Origin: Flavobacteriales bacterium
Lineage (GTDB): Bacteria; Bacteroidota; Bacteroidia; Flavobacteriales_F; PHOS-HE28
Direction: 5' to 3'
NCBI GenBank assembly: GCA_016787995.1
Contig: JAEUTB010000023.1
Span: forward strand, 1 to 40,718
DNA length: 40,718 nt
Position numbers and translations under genes: made by a program. The notes under the pieces were generated by a model. It was not told where the DNA came from. It ran no database searches and saw nothing but the letters and a program-made list of their open reading frames with translations. Positions within the stretch are counted from its first letter, which is position 1; each line of letters starts with the position of its first letter. Shown in pieces: positions 9,254 through 15,709 of the stretch.

Positions 9254-9693
9254 ACAGGTTGGCGGCCATCGGGATCGTCGTATCCACCATGGTGCTCTCC
9301 GGGTGTTCCTACATCGGATCTTTTTTGATCTGCAATTTTTCCGGCTCGGAAATCATGGTCACCTACCGCACAAAAACGGCAATGTCATCTATGCAACTGT
9401 TCTCGAACTCTCCGGACGTTTTCCAAGCTTCACTTGACGGAGATGAAGTAGTACTTGGCCAAGACACGCTCATTCCTTTCGAACTGAAGGATGGTATCAA
9501 GATCATTGTGCCGCACGGCTTTGCTCTGAATACAGGTGATGATGTGAACGCTTGGATGCATGAGAAGGAGCAGTACGCCGACCTTGAGGAGATCGTGATT
9601 GCCCAAGGCACCGACACTACAAGGCTGACCGGTACAATCTTGTCGTCTTTCGTTCGGGACCTTGGAAGCGGAAAGGGACTTGTGATAAAATGA
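9250..9693 (+). CDS. Putative lipoprotein of unknown function
   Basis: This is a 147-residue protein with a lipoprotein signal ([19 protein letters not shown], lipobox LSGC), so it is probably membrane-anchored. The mature part (TVVTYRTK-like region near residue 37, then a mixed beta-rich domain with [16 protein letters not shown]) matches no family I recognise. Its ATG overlaps the mutase stop (ATGA). Its base composition is visibly more AT-rich than the mutase. An 8-bp direct repeat ATGAACAG lies at both its start (9250-9257) and its end (9690-9697), followed by a degraded copy of the mutase tail. This suggests the gene arrived by a recombination or insertion event. Confidence 0.75.
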   Translation: MNRLAAIGIVVSTMVLSGCSYIGSFLICNFSGSEIMVTYRTKTAMSSMQLFSNSPDVFQASLDGDEVVLGQDTLIPFELKDGIKIIVPHGFALNTGDDVNAWMHEKEQYADLEEIVIAQGTDTTRLTGTILSSFVRDLGSGKGLVIK

Positions 9694-9704
9694 ACAGCAA
9701 CACG

Positions 9705-9773
9705 GTGTACGGTTCGGGGACGAGGATCCCAGTGGCGGTGAAGGGGATCATTGAGGCGTTGATGTCCCGATAA
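9705..9773 (+). pseudogene. Remnant of a methylmalonyl-CoA mutase 3' end
   Basis: Twenty-three codons reading VYGSGTRIPVAVKGIIEAL and ending MSR-stop align without gaps to the last 23 codons of the mutase ([15 protein letters not shown]...). No start or upstream mutase sequence is present; the preceding sequence is the lipoprotein gene. It is either the original tail displaced by insertion of the lipoprotein gene or the trace of a second mutase copy. Confidence 0.75.
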
Positions 9774-9787
9774 TCACGGTCAAGCAC

Positions 9788-10429
9788 ATGAATAGTACTG
9801 AGAAACCTATTGATTGGCTCGAATGCGAGTCTTGTTCCCGAAAGACAAGGCACAGGATCTTGCACAGCATCGACGAACCCATTTGGGATGGGCCCGACGA
9901 TCGCGTTGGAACTGCTACTTGGAGTATCGTTCAGTGTGAAGGATGTGAGACCTTTAGCTTTCTATTCACTGATGAACAGGTGCACGGCTATGACGATAAT
10001 GGCGATGTCCTGATGGCGGTGAAGAAGGTATTGTATCCACGGAGAGCAATCGGCCGGCCGCCACTCGCCGACATCTGGCATCTCCCATTCCATGTCAAAC
10101 TGATGTACACTCAGACAAGGGAAGCTCTTTGCAACGACATGAATGTTCTTGCGGGTATTGGAATAAGGGCTCTAGTCGAGGTCGTTTGCAAGGAGAGAGA
10201 AGCTCAAGGACGCAATCTGGAGAAGAGAATTGATGGTCTTGTTGAAAAGGGTGATTTGACTCCAGCTGGCGCAGTAATCCTGCATAGCCTCCGTACGATG
10301 GGGAACGAGGCCGCACATGAAGTGAAGGCACATACAAGTCAAGACCTTACGACTGCATTCGAGGTTGTTGAACATCTGCTCACCGGTATCTACATCTTGC
10401 CCGCCAAGGCATCTAGGCTTCCGAAGTGA
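9788..10429 (+). CDS. DUF4145-like protein with N-terminal Cys pairs
   Basis: This is a 213-residue cytoplasmic protein. The N-terminal third has two CxxC pairs (CESC and CEGC), typical of a zinc ribbon. The C-terminal part (GIGIRALVEVVCKEREAQGR, then LRTMGNEAAHEV) matches the helical DUF4145 domain, whose members are often found near restriction and defence genes; their biochemical role is unknown. The gene is more AT-rich than the mutase and lies between the mutase remnant and a repeat-rich region, consistent with recent acquisition. It has its own ATG 14 nt after the remnant stop. The DUF4145 call rests on remembered family pattern. Confidence 0.75.
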   Translation: MNSTEKPIDWLECESCSRKTRHRILHSIDEPIWDGPDDRVGTATWSIVQCEGCETFSFLFTDEQVHGYDDNGDVLMAVKKVLYPRRAIGRPPLADIWHLPFHVKLMYTQTREALCNDMNVLAGIGIRALVEVVCKEREAQGRNLEKRIDGLVEKGDLTPAGAVILHSLRTMGNEAAHEVKAHTSQDLTTAFEVVEHLLTGIYILPAKASRLPK

Positions 10430-10532
10430 CTTTCCTCAAAGGCCAAGGTCGGCATCGAGAAGGCTCTCCGCATTTCGCGTGACGGATTGGACCGGAAAGC
10501 CCGGAGGCCCTGTTGATGGACAACACCGGCTC

Positions 10533-10838
10533 CGACCCCTTCGGGGTCGAAATCCTGTTGGGCTGGACGTTCTACATGCTCCGACCCCTTCGGGGTCGAA
10601 TGCCTGTTGGGCTGCGCGAGCTACAAGCGCAAATCCCTTCGGGGTCATGAATGCGCACGGTTCCGTGGTATGCTGCACTTCCTTCGTGTTATGAACCGAA
10701 GGCGGTTGGGGCGATGCGCGTACGACCCCGAAGGGGTCGCAGCCATTAGGAGATCGTTCCACCGCGCGGTTTCGACCCCGAAGGGGTCGCAGCCTGTAGA
10801 AAAGAACGCCGCATTCCGACACGACCCCGGAGGGGTCG
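10533..10838. repeat. Dyad-symmetric array of six REP-like palindromes
   Basis: Three copies of CGACCCCTTCGGGGTCG-type palindrome lie at 10533-10549, 10582-10598 and a decayed copy near 10631-10647, spaced 49 nt. Three copies with the inverse loop (CGACCCCGAAGGGGTCG) lie at 10723-10739, 10773-10789 and 10822-10838 (the last with one change in the loop), spaced 50 and 49 nt. Each forward copy mirrors an inverse copy around position ~10685, so the whole 306 bp is itself an inverted repeat. The spacers share short mirrored matches such as TTCTACA. The loop orientation marks left and right halves, as in BIME-like REP clusters. Confidence 0.9.
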
Positions 10839-10871
10839 GAGCCGGTATTGCGAGGAGGAACGACGAAGCAA

Positions 10872-10973
10872 CGCGTTAGGGACAGCAGCGGAAACCCCGC
10901 AAGCCCGGTAATCCGGGCGCGGTGTTCGCGAATGGCCCGACGGCGAGTCTTCGAGCCGGAACGCCCAAAGACC
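10872..10973 (+). repeat. Dispersed ~102-nt element, copy A (unpaired)
   Basis: This aligns end to end with 29128-29229 and, in inverted orientation, with 28514-28608. Shared landmarks are CGCG(T)AG at the start, AGCGGAAA/AGCGAAAA, an internal GC-rich hairpin (CCCGGTAATCCGGG here), GAGTCTTCGAGCCGG, and ACGCCCAAA at the end. Unlike the other two copies it has no inverted partner nearby. Confidence 0.8.
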
Positions 10974-10993
10974 GATCAGATAATGAGAGAATC

Positions 10994-11070
10994 AGATGAT
11001 CAGACAATGACCGCACCCTCCGCGCCCGCCAGGCATTCCATTCTCTGATCTTCTGATCGTCTGATCATCT
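10994..11070. repeat. Simple-sequence inverted repeat upstream of hipB
   Basis: Arms 10994-11005 (AGATGATCAGAC) and 11059-11070 are perfect 12-bp inverted copies set within wider tracts of GATCAG/CTGATC units (10974-11010 and 11039-11074). It resembles the gene-less inverted repeats at 22092-22193 and 33689-33760. Confidence 0.75.
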
Positions 11071-11103
11071 CATCCTCCGTGTTGCTCACAGGCATCACTG
11101 TTA

Positions 11104-11133
11104 GCAACTTGTTGCCTATATGATGCTCATGGG
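11104..11133. promoter_or_regulatory. Candidate HipB operator palindromes
   Basis: Two small palindromes lie 85-115 nt before hipB: GCAACTTGTTGC at 11104-11115 (perfect) and GATGCTCATGGGCATC at about 11118-11133 (arms GATGC/GCATC). HipB-type antitoxins repress their own operon by binding such dyads. The assignment is inference from position and symmetry only. Confidence 0.35.
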
Positions 11134-11217
11134 CATCGTTTTGATGCAACAGAACCGGAGAAAAGACGTACACTTGTGGGGTGAAAGCCGCGTTATTGAA
11201 CTGAAACACCGTTTACG

Positions 11218-11583
11218 ATGGCTGCAAGCAACATCAACTGGAAGGTCATGAACGATGCCGCCGTGGTGGCGCAACTGGGCAAAGAGCTGCGGCGCATGCG
11301 GCTGGAGCGCAACCAGAGCCAGGCCGAGGTGGCCGAGCGCGCGGGCCTGGACCGCACCACCGTGGTGAAATTGGAGGCCGGTCGCGCCGCTACGTTGCTC
11401 ACCGTGGTGCAGGTGCTGCGTGCCATGGACCGGCTGGAGCTGCTCGATGCCTTCCACCAGGAGCCGCAGCCCACGCCCTACATGCTGGTGGAGGCGCAGG
11501 AGAAGTACCTGAAGAAGCAACGCAAACGCGCGGGGCGCAAGCAGCCGGATGTGGCGCCGCCTAAACCGAAGAGCACATGGTAA
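11218..11583 (+). CDS. hipB: HipB-like XRE-family antitoxin
   Basis: This is a 121-residue DNA-binding protein. Residues ~18-62 form an XRE helix-turn-helix (LGKELRRMRLERNQSQAEVA, then ERAGLDRTTVVKLEAGRAAT), followed by a helical segment and a basic Pro/Lys-rich tail (KKQRKRAGRKQ). It overlaps the following hipA by 7 nt, the standard arrangement for HipBA modules, in which HipB binds HipA and represses the operon. The tail is longer than in compact HipB proteins. A signal in the upstream palindromes (11104-11133) is plausible. Confidence 0.88.
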   Translation: MAASNINWKVMNDAAVVAQLGKELRRMRLERNQSQAEVAERAGLDRTTVVKLEAGRAATLLTVVQVLRAMDRLELLDAFHQEPQPTPYMLVEAQEKYLKKQRKRAGRKQPDVAPPKPKSTW

Positions 11584-12890
11584 CGCATGCGAAAGTTCTG
11601 CTGTGGGGCAAGACGGTGGGCCTGGTGGTGTGGGACGACCAACTGCACCGGGCCACGTTCCAGTTCGACCGCTCGTTCACACGCAGCGGGCTGGATGTTG
11701 CGCAGGTGATGATGCCGCTGGCGAAGGCGCGCGGCGGCGCGGAAGTGTTCAGCTTCGGCAATCTGCGCGATGAGACCTTCAAAGGGCTACCGGGCTTGCT
11801 GGCCGATTGCCTGCCGGACCGTTTCGGCGATACGCTGCTGAACGCGTGGCTGCGCGGGCAGAAGCGCGATGCGGGTTCGGCGAACCCCGTGGAGAAGCTG
11901 TGCTACCTGGGGCATCGCGGCATGGGCGCGCTGGAGTTCGAGCCCAGTCATGGTGAACTGGAGGCGAGCAGCGAGGCCTTGCAGATCGACGAGCTGGTGC
12001 GCGTGGCGCGCGACGTGATGACGCAGAAGGAAGCGTTCAAGACCAGTCGCAAGAAGGGCGAGCAGGAAGCGCTGCTGGACATCATCCAAGTGGGTACGAG
12101 CGCTGGTGGTGCGCGCGCGAAGGCGATCGTGGCGTACAACGCGAAGACGGGCGAAGTACGCAGCGGGCAGATCGACGGCTTGGAAGGGTTTACTTACTGC
12201 CTGATCAAGTTCGATGGCGTGACGAACACGGCGTTGGGCGATCCGAAGGGCTATGGCCGCATCGAGTTCGCGTACTACCTGATGGCGGTGGCGAGCGGGA
12301 TCAGCATGATGCCGAGCACCTTGCTGGAGGAGCACGGTCGCGCGCACTTCCTGACGCAGCGTTTCGATCGGGTGCAGCATGCGAAGACCGGCGAGCAGGT
12401 ACGCTTGCACATGGCCACGCTCTGCGGTCTGGGTCACCTCGATTTCAACGACCCGCTGCGGCACAGCTACGAGGATGCCTTCGCGATGATGCGCTTGCTG
12501 GGCCTGCCCTATCCCGATGCCGTCGAGATGTTCCGTCGCATGTGCTTCAATGTGGTGGCGCGCAACCTGGACGACCACACGAAGAACACGTCGTTCCTGA
12601 TGGATCCGCAAGGCGTGTGGCACCTGAGCCCGGCCTACGACATCACCTTCGCGTACGACCCGAAGAACGTGTGGCTGAAGCAGCACCAGATGAGCATCAA
12701 TGGCAAACGACTGGACATCACGCGCGCGGACCTGCTGGCGGTGGCGAAGGAGATGAACATCAAGAAGGCCGAGGCGATCATTGATGAGGTGGTAGCGGGT
12801 GTGAAGACGTGGAAGAAGTGCGCAAAAAAGGCGGAGGTGGATGCGAAGCAGGTGGAGGCGATCGGGAAGATGCATCTGACACGGATCTGA
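11577..12890 (+). CDS. hipA: HipA-like serine/threonine kinase toxin
   Basis: This is a 437-residue HipA-family kinase of a type II toxin-antitoxin system. The N-terminal HipA_N domain (~1-110) includes LPGLLADCLPDRFGDTLL. The catalytic domain has GTSAGGARAK (173-182, nucleotide-binding loop), RFDR (262-265), the catalytic NLDDHTKN (330-337) and the metal-binding SPAYDITF (351-358). All key motifs are intact, so the protein looks active. HipA of E. coli phosphorylates glutamyl-tRNA synthetase and causes growth arrest; the target here is not predictable from sequence. The length matches the family. Confidence 0.93.
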   Translation: MVTHAKVLLWGKTVGLVVWDDQLHRATFQFDRSFTRSGLDVAQVMMPLAKARGGAEVFSFGNLRDETFKGLPGLLADCLPDRFGDTLLNAWLRGQKRDAGSANPVEKLCYLGHRGMGALEFEPSHGELEASSEALQIDELVRVARDVMTQKEAFKTSRKKGEQEALLDIIQVGTSAGGARAKAIVAYNAKTGEVRSGQIDGLEGFTYCLIKFDGVTNTALGDPKGYGRIEFAYYLMAVASGISMMPSTLLEEHGRAHFLTQRFDRVQHAKTGEQVRLHMATLCGLGHLDFNDPLRHSYEDAFAMMRLLGLPYPDAVEMFRRMCFNVVARNLDDHTKNTSFLMDPQGVWHLSPAYDITFAYDPKNVWLKQHQMSINGKRLDITRADLLAVAKEMNIKKAEAIIDEVVAGVKTWKKCAKKAEVDAKQVEAIGKMHLTRI

Positions 12891-12938
12891 GCCCGAGAAA
12901 GGACTTGGACCGCACGTTCCAATCACGAACTTCGCATC

Positions 12939-13682
12939 ATGGGTCTTATCAGCTGGTTCAACGAGTACCGCAAACGCCGGGCGTTGTCGGGCATCACACA
13001 TGCCTATTGTATGGAAGGACGGGTGGATGGCAAGGTGGCATACCATCTGTTCCGCTTGGAAGACGGGAAGTTCATTGAGAGCTGCTGGGGCAGCCCAAAA
13101 CGATTTGGGCGCGTGGGTTGCTCAGGAAGCGCGAATGTCGCCCAAGCATTGGAGGCCATCGCCGAGAGGCGGGCGCGGTATTCCGCACAAGGCTTCGTGG
13201 AGGTGGAAGTGCCGGACTGGTGGCAGAAGGGCTACAGACCACCGGAGAACGTCGGCCCCGACTACTTCGAAGACCCGGACTTCCACGAATGGGACGATGT
13301 GAAGGTGAAGGAAAAGGACACCTGGACCCATACGGGGATGTATCTCATGTGGCTGGACGCACGTGGCTTCCTTGACCCACCGACGGATGAGACCGATGCC
13401 CAACGACTGGCCCTTGCGCGTCAACGGCAATTGACACCTGGAGCGTTCTTCGGCGCGGTGTACGGAGGATGGTTCGGTCCCGAGGAAATCACCGATGAAG
13501 GCTTGGACTTCACTCGCAGCTACTATACCGACAAGGGCTACAAGGCCGACTACCGCGCTCATGTGCTGAAGCCCCGAAGCAACTTCTACAGTGCAGCGGA
13601 CACTTGGGAGACCTATGACCGTATCTCCCCGGTGTTGGACGAACGGTATGCGGCGTGGAAAGAAGCGCAGTTGTTGAAATGA
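12939..13682 (+). CDS. DUF7832-like protein with possible WGR-like N-terminus
   Basis: This is a 247-residue soluble protein starting 48 nt after hipA on the same strand. The C-terminal half (HTGMYLMWLDARGFLDPP, later FTRSYYTDKGYKADY and TWETYDRISPVLDERYAAW) matches the pattern I associate with DUF7832, a family seen with immunity-type and polymorphic-toxin loci. The N-terminal ~70 residues (AYHLFRLEDGKFIESCWG...FGRVG) loosely recall a WGR fold, but I am not certain. Its function is unknown. Its place behind hipBA suggests accessory cargo rather than a third toxin-antitoxin component. Confidence 0.6.
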   Translation: MGLISWFNEYRKRRALSGITHAYCMEGRVDGKVAYHLFRLEDGKFIESCWGSPKRFGRVGCSGSANVAQALEAIAERRARYSAQGFVEVEVPDWWQKGYRPPENVGPDYFEDPDFHEWDDVKVKEKDTWTHTGMYLMWLDARGFLDPPTDETDAQRLALARQRQLTPGAFFGAVYGGWFGPEEITDEGLDFTRSYYTDKGYKADYRAHVLKPRSNFYSAADTWETYDRISPVLDERYAAWKEAQLLK

Positions 13683-13761
13683 CCATGCAGCGCCCCGCCC
13701 ACCTCCCCGACCCCGACTCTTCCAGCACCCGCGCCCCACAACCGAGCAGCCGTTGGTGGTG

Positions 13762-14322
13762 ATGATCAGCGCCTGCCTCGGCGGCATCCACTGCGGCGTC
13801 GATGGCAGTACCAACGGCGACCACGCCCCCCTGAGCTCGTGGCTGGTGCGGCCTGAAGTGCGGTTGGTGAAGTTCTGCCCGGAGGACTTCTCCTTCGGCA
13901 CGCCGCGCATGACGCCCGACAGCTACGGCGGCAACGGATTCGATGTCTTGGACGGTAAGGGGCGCTCGTTGGCGGAGGACGGCACCGACTGGACCGAGGG
14001 CATGGTGAGGGCCGCGTACGAGATGCGCGATCGGGCCTTGCGTGAGCGCGTGGACGTGGCGATCCTGATGGACATCAGTGGCGCCTGCGGCAGCACGGTG
14101 ACCTACCTCGGTTCGCGGTTCGCGGCGGACAAGGTGTACCAGCAGGGTCCGGGGGTGGCCGCGGCGGCCTTGATCCGTGCGGGCATCCCGGTGATCTCGC
14201 AACGCGACGACCGCTCCCTACGGCTATTACGCGACCTGCTCGATGGCACGCACACGGTCACCGACGAGCGCGATCATTGGGAGAAGGAGTGGTACCAGCG
14301 CCATTTCGTTACACCGCTCTGA
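13762..14322 (+). CDS. DUF523 family protein (TudS-like, Fe-S thiouracil desulfidase family)
   Basis: This is a 186-residue protein. Its start MISACLGGIHCGVDG matches the SACLLG...DG opening of DUF523, and KFCPED and the later SGACGST supply the other conserved Cys positions (Cys5, Cys39 and Cys108 are the likely ligands). TudS members bind a [4Fe-4S] cluster and convert 2-thiouracil to uracil; other DUF523 proteins are uncharacterised. I take the ATG at 13762. A TTG at 13753 would add three residues. It converges on the next gene with an 8-nt gap. A role in feeding uracil to the pyrimidine cluster 8 kb away is speculative. Confidence 0.72.
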   Translation: MISACLGGIHCGVDGSTNGDHAPLSSWLVRPEVRLVKFCPEDFSFGTPRMTPDSYGGNGFDVLDGKGRSLAEDGTDWTEGMVRAAYEMRDRALRERVDVAILMDISGACGSTVTYLGSRFAADKVYQQGPGVAAAALIRAGIPVISQRDDRSLRLLRDLLDGTHTVTDERDHWEKEWYQRHFVTPL

Positions 14323-14330
14323 GATCACCC

Positions 14331-15029
14331 TCACGGCCGTGTAGCGAACCAAAGGTGATGCTTGGTGCCCTTGTCACGGTGGGCGAAGACCTTCTTCTCT
14401 TCCACGCGGAAACCGGCCATACCCAAACGCCGGGTGAAGGGAGCATGGGGATGGGTCGACCATACGGCCAGAATACCGCCGGGACGCAACGCCTTGTATG
14501 CGGACTGTAGGCCACGGTGGGAGTACAACCTGTTATTGGCCGCCTGGGTCAAGCCTTCCGGTCCATTGTCGGTATCGAGGAGAATGGCGTCGTAACTCTC
14601 GCTGCCAGCTCGTATCAGCTCGAGCACATCACCCACATGGATGATCGTCCTAGGATCGTTCACCGGATGTCCTGCGAAGGCACCCATAGGGCCTTCATTC
14701 CATTCCACCACTTTCGGGACAAGCTCGGCAACGATGACCTTTCCTTTCTCCCCAACCAGCCGCAGCACCGCCGCAAGCGTGAATCCCATGCCGAGACCAC
14801 CGATCACCACATGGGCCTCGGAGGCATTCTTCACCTTCTTCAAGGCCAGATCGGCCAACGCATCTTCCGAACCATGGTGCGCGGTGGTCATCAACTCCCC
14901 CGGTATGCCCACCACTTCGATGGTGTAGTCGTCGTTGCGCTTGTAGAAAAGCAGCTCACCGCCATTGTCCGGGATCAACGCCCTATCCAGGAGTTCGTTC
15001 ACGCGCATCTTCATCGGGACAAGCCGCAA
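14331..15029 (-). CDS. Spermidine-synthase-like methyltransferase-fold protein
   Basis: This is a 232-residue protein with a Rossmann-type fold: VVIGGLGMGFTLAAVLRLVG is the nucleotide-binding motif I, followed by VIVAELVPKVVEWNEG, and SYDAILLDTDNGPEGLT occupies the place of the catalytic Asp loop of polyamine synthases. It resembles short spermidine-synthase-like proteins that lack the N-terminal beta domain, so true aminopropyltransferase activity is doubtful. The gene is alone on its strand, between a convergent DUF523 gene and a divergent GNAT gene. Confidence 0.75.
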   Translation of the reverse strand: MRLVPMKMRVNELLDRALIPDNGGELLFYKRNDDYTIEVVGIPGELMTTAHHGSEDALADLALKKVKNASEAHVVIGGLGMGFTLAAVLRLVGEKGKVIVAELVPKVVEWNEGPMGAFAGHPVNDPRTIIHVGDVLELIRAGSESYDAILLDTDNGPEGLTQAANNRLYSHRGLQSAYKALRPGGILAVWSTHPHAPFTRRLGMAGFRVEEKKVFAHRDKGTKHHLWFATRP

Positions 15030-15118
15030 AGCACTGGTGCGCCGAACGGGGCGGCAAGTTGGGCATAGATCCGTTGGCGGCCACCACAGCAGGCCTAATG
15101 CGGTGTACCTTAGGCCGC

Positions 15119-15403
15119 ATGCACATCGAACACCAGCCGAACGGCCACAAAGGGCGCTTCGTGATCAAGGACGGCGGTCAGGAGTTGGGCGAAATGACCT
15201 ACAGTAAGGCAGGAGATGACAAGATCATCATCGACCATACCGAGGCCTTCCCTGGATCAGAAGGCAAAGGTGTGGGGCGTAAACTGGTGATGGCCGGTGT
15301 TGAATTCGCCCGGGCCCATGGACTGCGGATCATCCCCTTGTGTCCTTTCGCCGCCACCGTTTTCGAACGGAATGCAGCGGAGTTAGCGGATGTACGCGGG
15401 TGA
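15119..15403 (+). CDS. YjdJ/Gtn1-type GNAT N-acetyltransferase
   Basis: This is a compact 94-residue acetyltransferase-fold protein of the COG2388 type. The features are a HIEHQPNGHKGRFVIKDGG start, GEMTYSKA, IIDHTEAF, the acetyl-CoA pyrophosphate-binding GSEGKGVGRKLV, and a closing PLCPFAATVFERN. The usual length for this subfamily is 90-100 residues. The ATG at 15119 is where homology begins. TACCTTAG, close to the TAnnTTTG -7 box, ends about 6 nt upstream. The substrate is unknown. The Smr gene starts 3 nt after its stop. Confidence 0.88.
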   Translation: MHIEHQPNGHKGRFVIKDGGQELGEMTYSKAGDDKIIIDHTEAFPGSEGKGVGRKLVMAGVEFARAHGLRIIPLCPFAATVFERNAAELADVRG

Positions 15404-15406
15404 ACC

Positions 15407-15661
15407 ATGGCAAAGCTCAAGCTCGACCTTCACGATATCTATAACAAGGGCCGCGACATCGATCGGGCCCTGAACGAGGTCATGGAAGAGGCGGTGGACA
15501 AGCGTATCCCCATCGTGGAGATCATCCCGGGAAAAGGCAGCGGGCAGCTGAAGAAGAAGGTGATCCGCTTCCTTCAACAGCCGCATATCAAGAAGATGTA
15601 CCACCGGATCGACAAGGACAGTGATAACTTCGGGCGTCTGTTCGTACGATTCAAGCACTGA
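15407..15661 (+). CDS. Small Smr-domain protein
   Basis: This is an 84-residue stand-alone Smr domain. LDLHDIYNKGRDIDRALNEV gives the LDLH motif, and IPIVEIIPGKGSGQLKKKV gives the conserved HGxG-type loop (here PGKGSG). Smr domains bind or cut nucleic acid, for example in MutS2 and ribosome rescue factors. The His of the canonical H-G-K-G loop is replaced by Pro, so catalytic activity is uncertain. It is probably co-transcribed with the GNAT gene 3 nt upstream. Confidence 0.85.
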   Translation: MAKLKLDLHDIYNKGRDIDRALNEVMEEAVDKRIPIVEIIPGKGSGQLKKKVIRFLQQPHIKKMYHRIDKDSDNFGRLFVRFKH

Positions 15662-15709
15662 GTTCCGTTCGCGTGAGCAGCCGCTCCGTGCAGGCGATCA
15701 AGAAGCACC

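Noticed and set aside
10533..10838. CRISPR-like array because of regular 49-50 nt spacing
   Set aside because: Repeats are 17-bp palindromes in two mirrored orientations with only three units each, and no cas gene is present.
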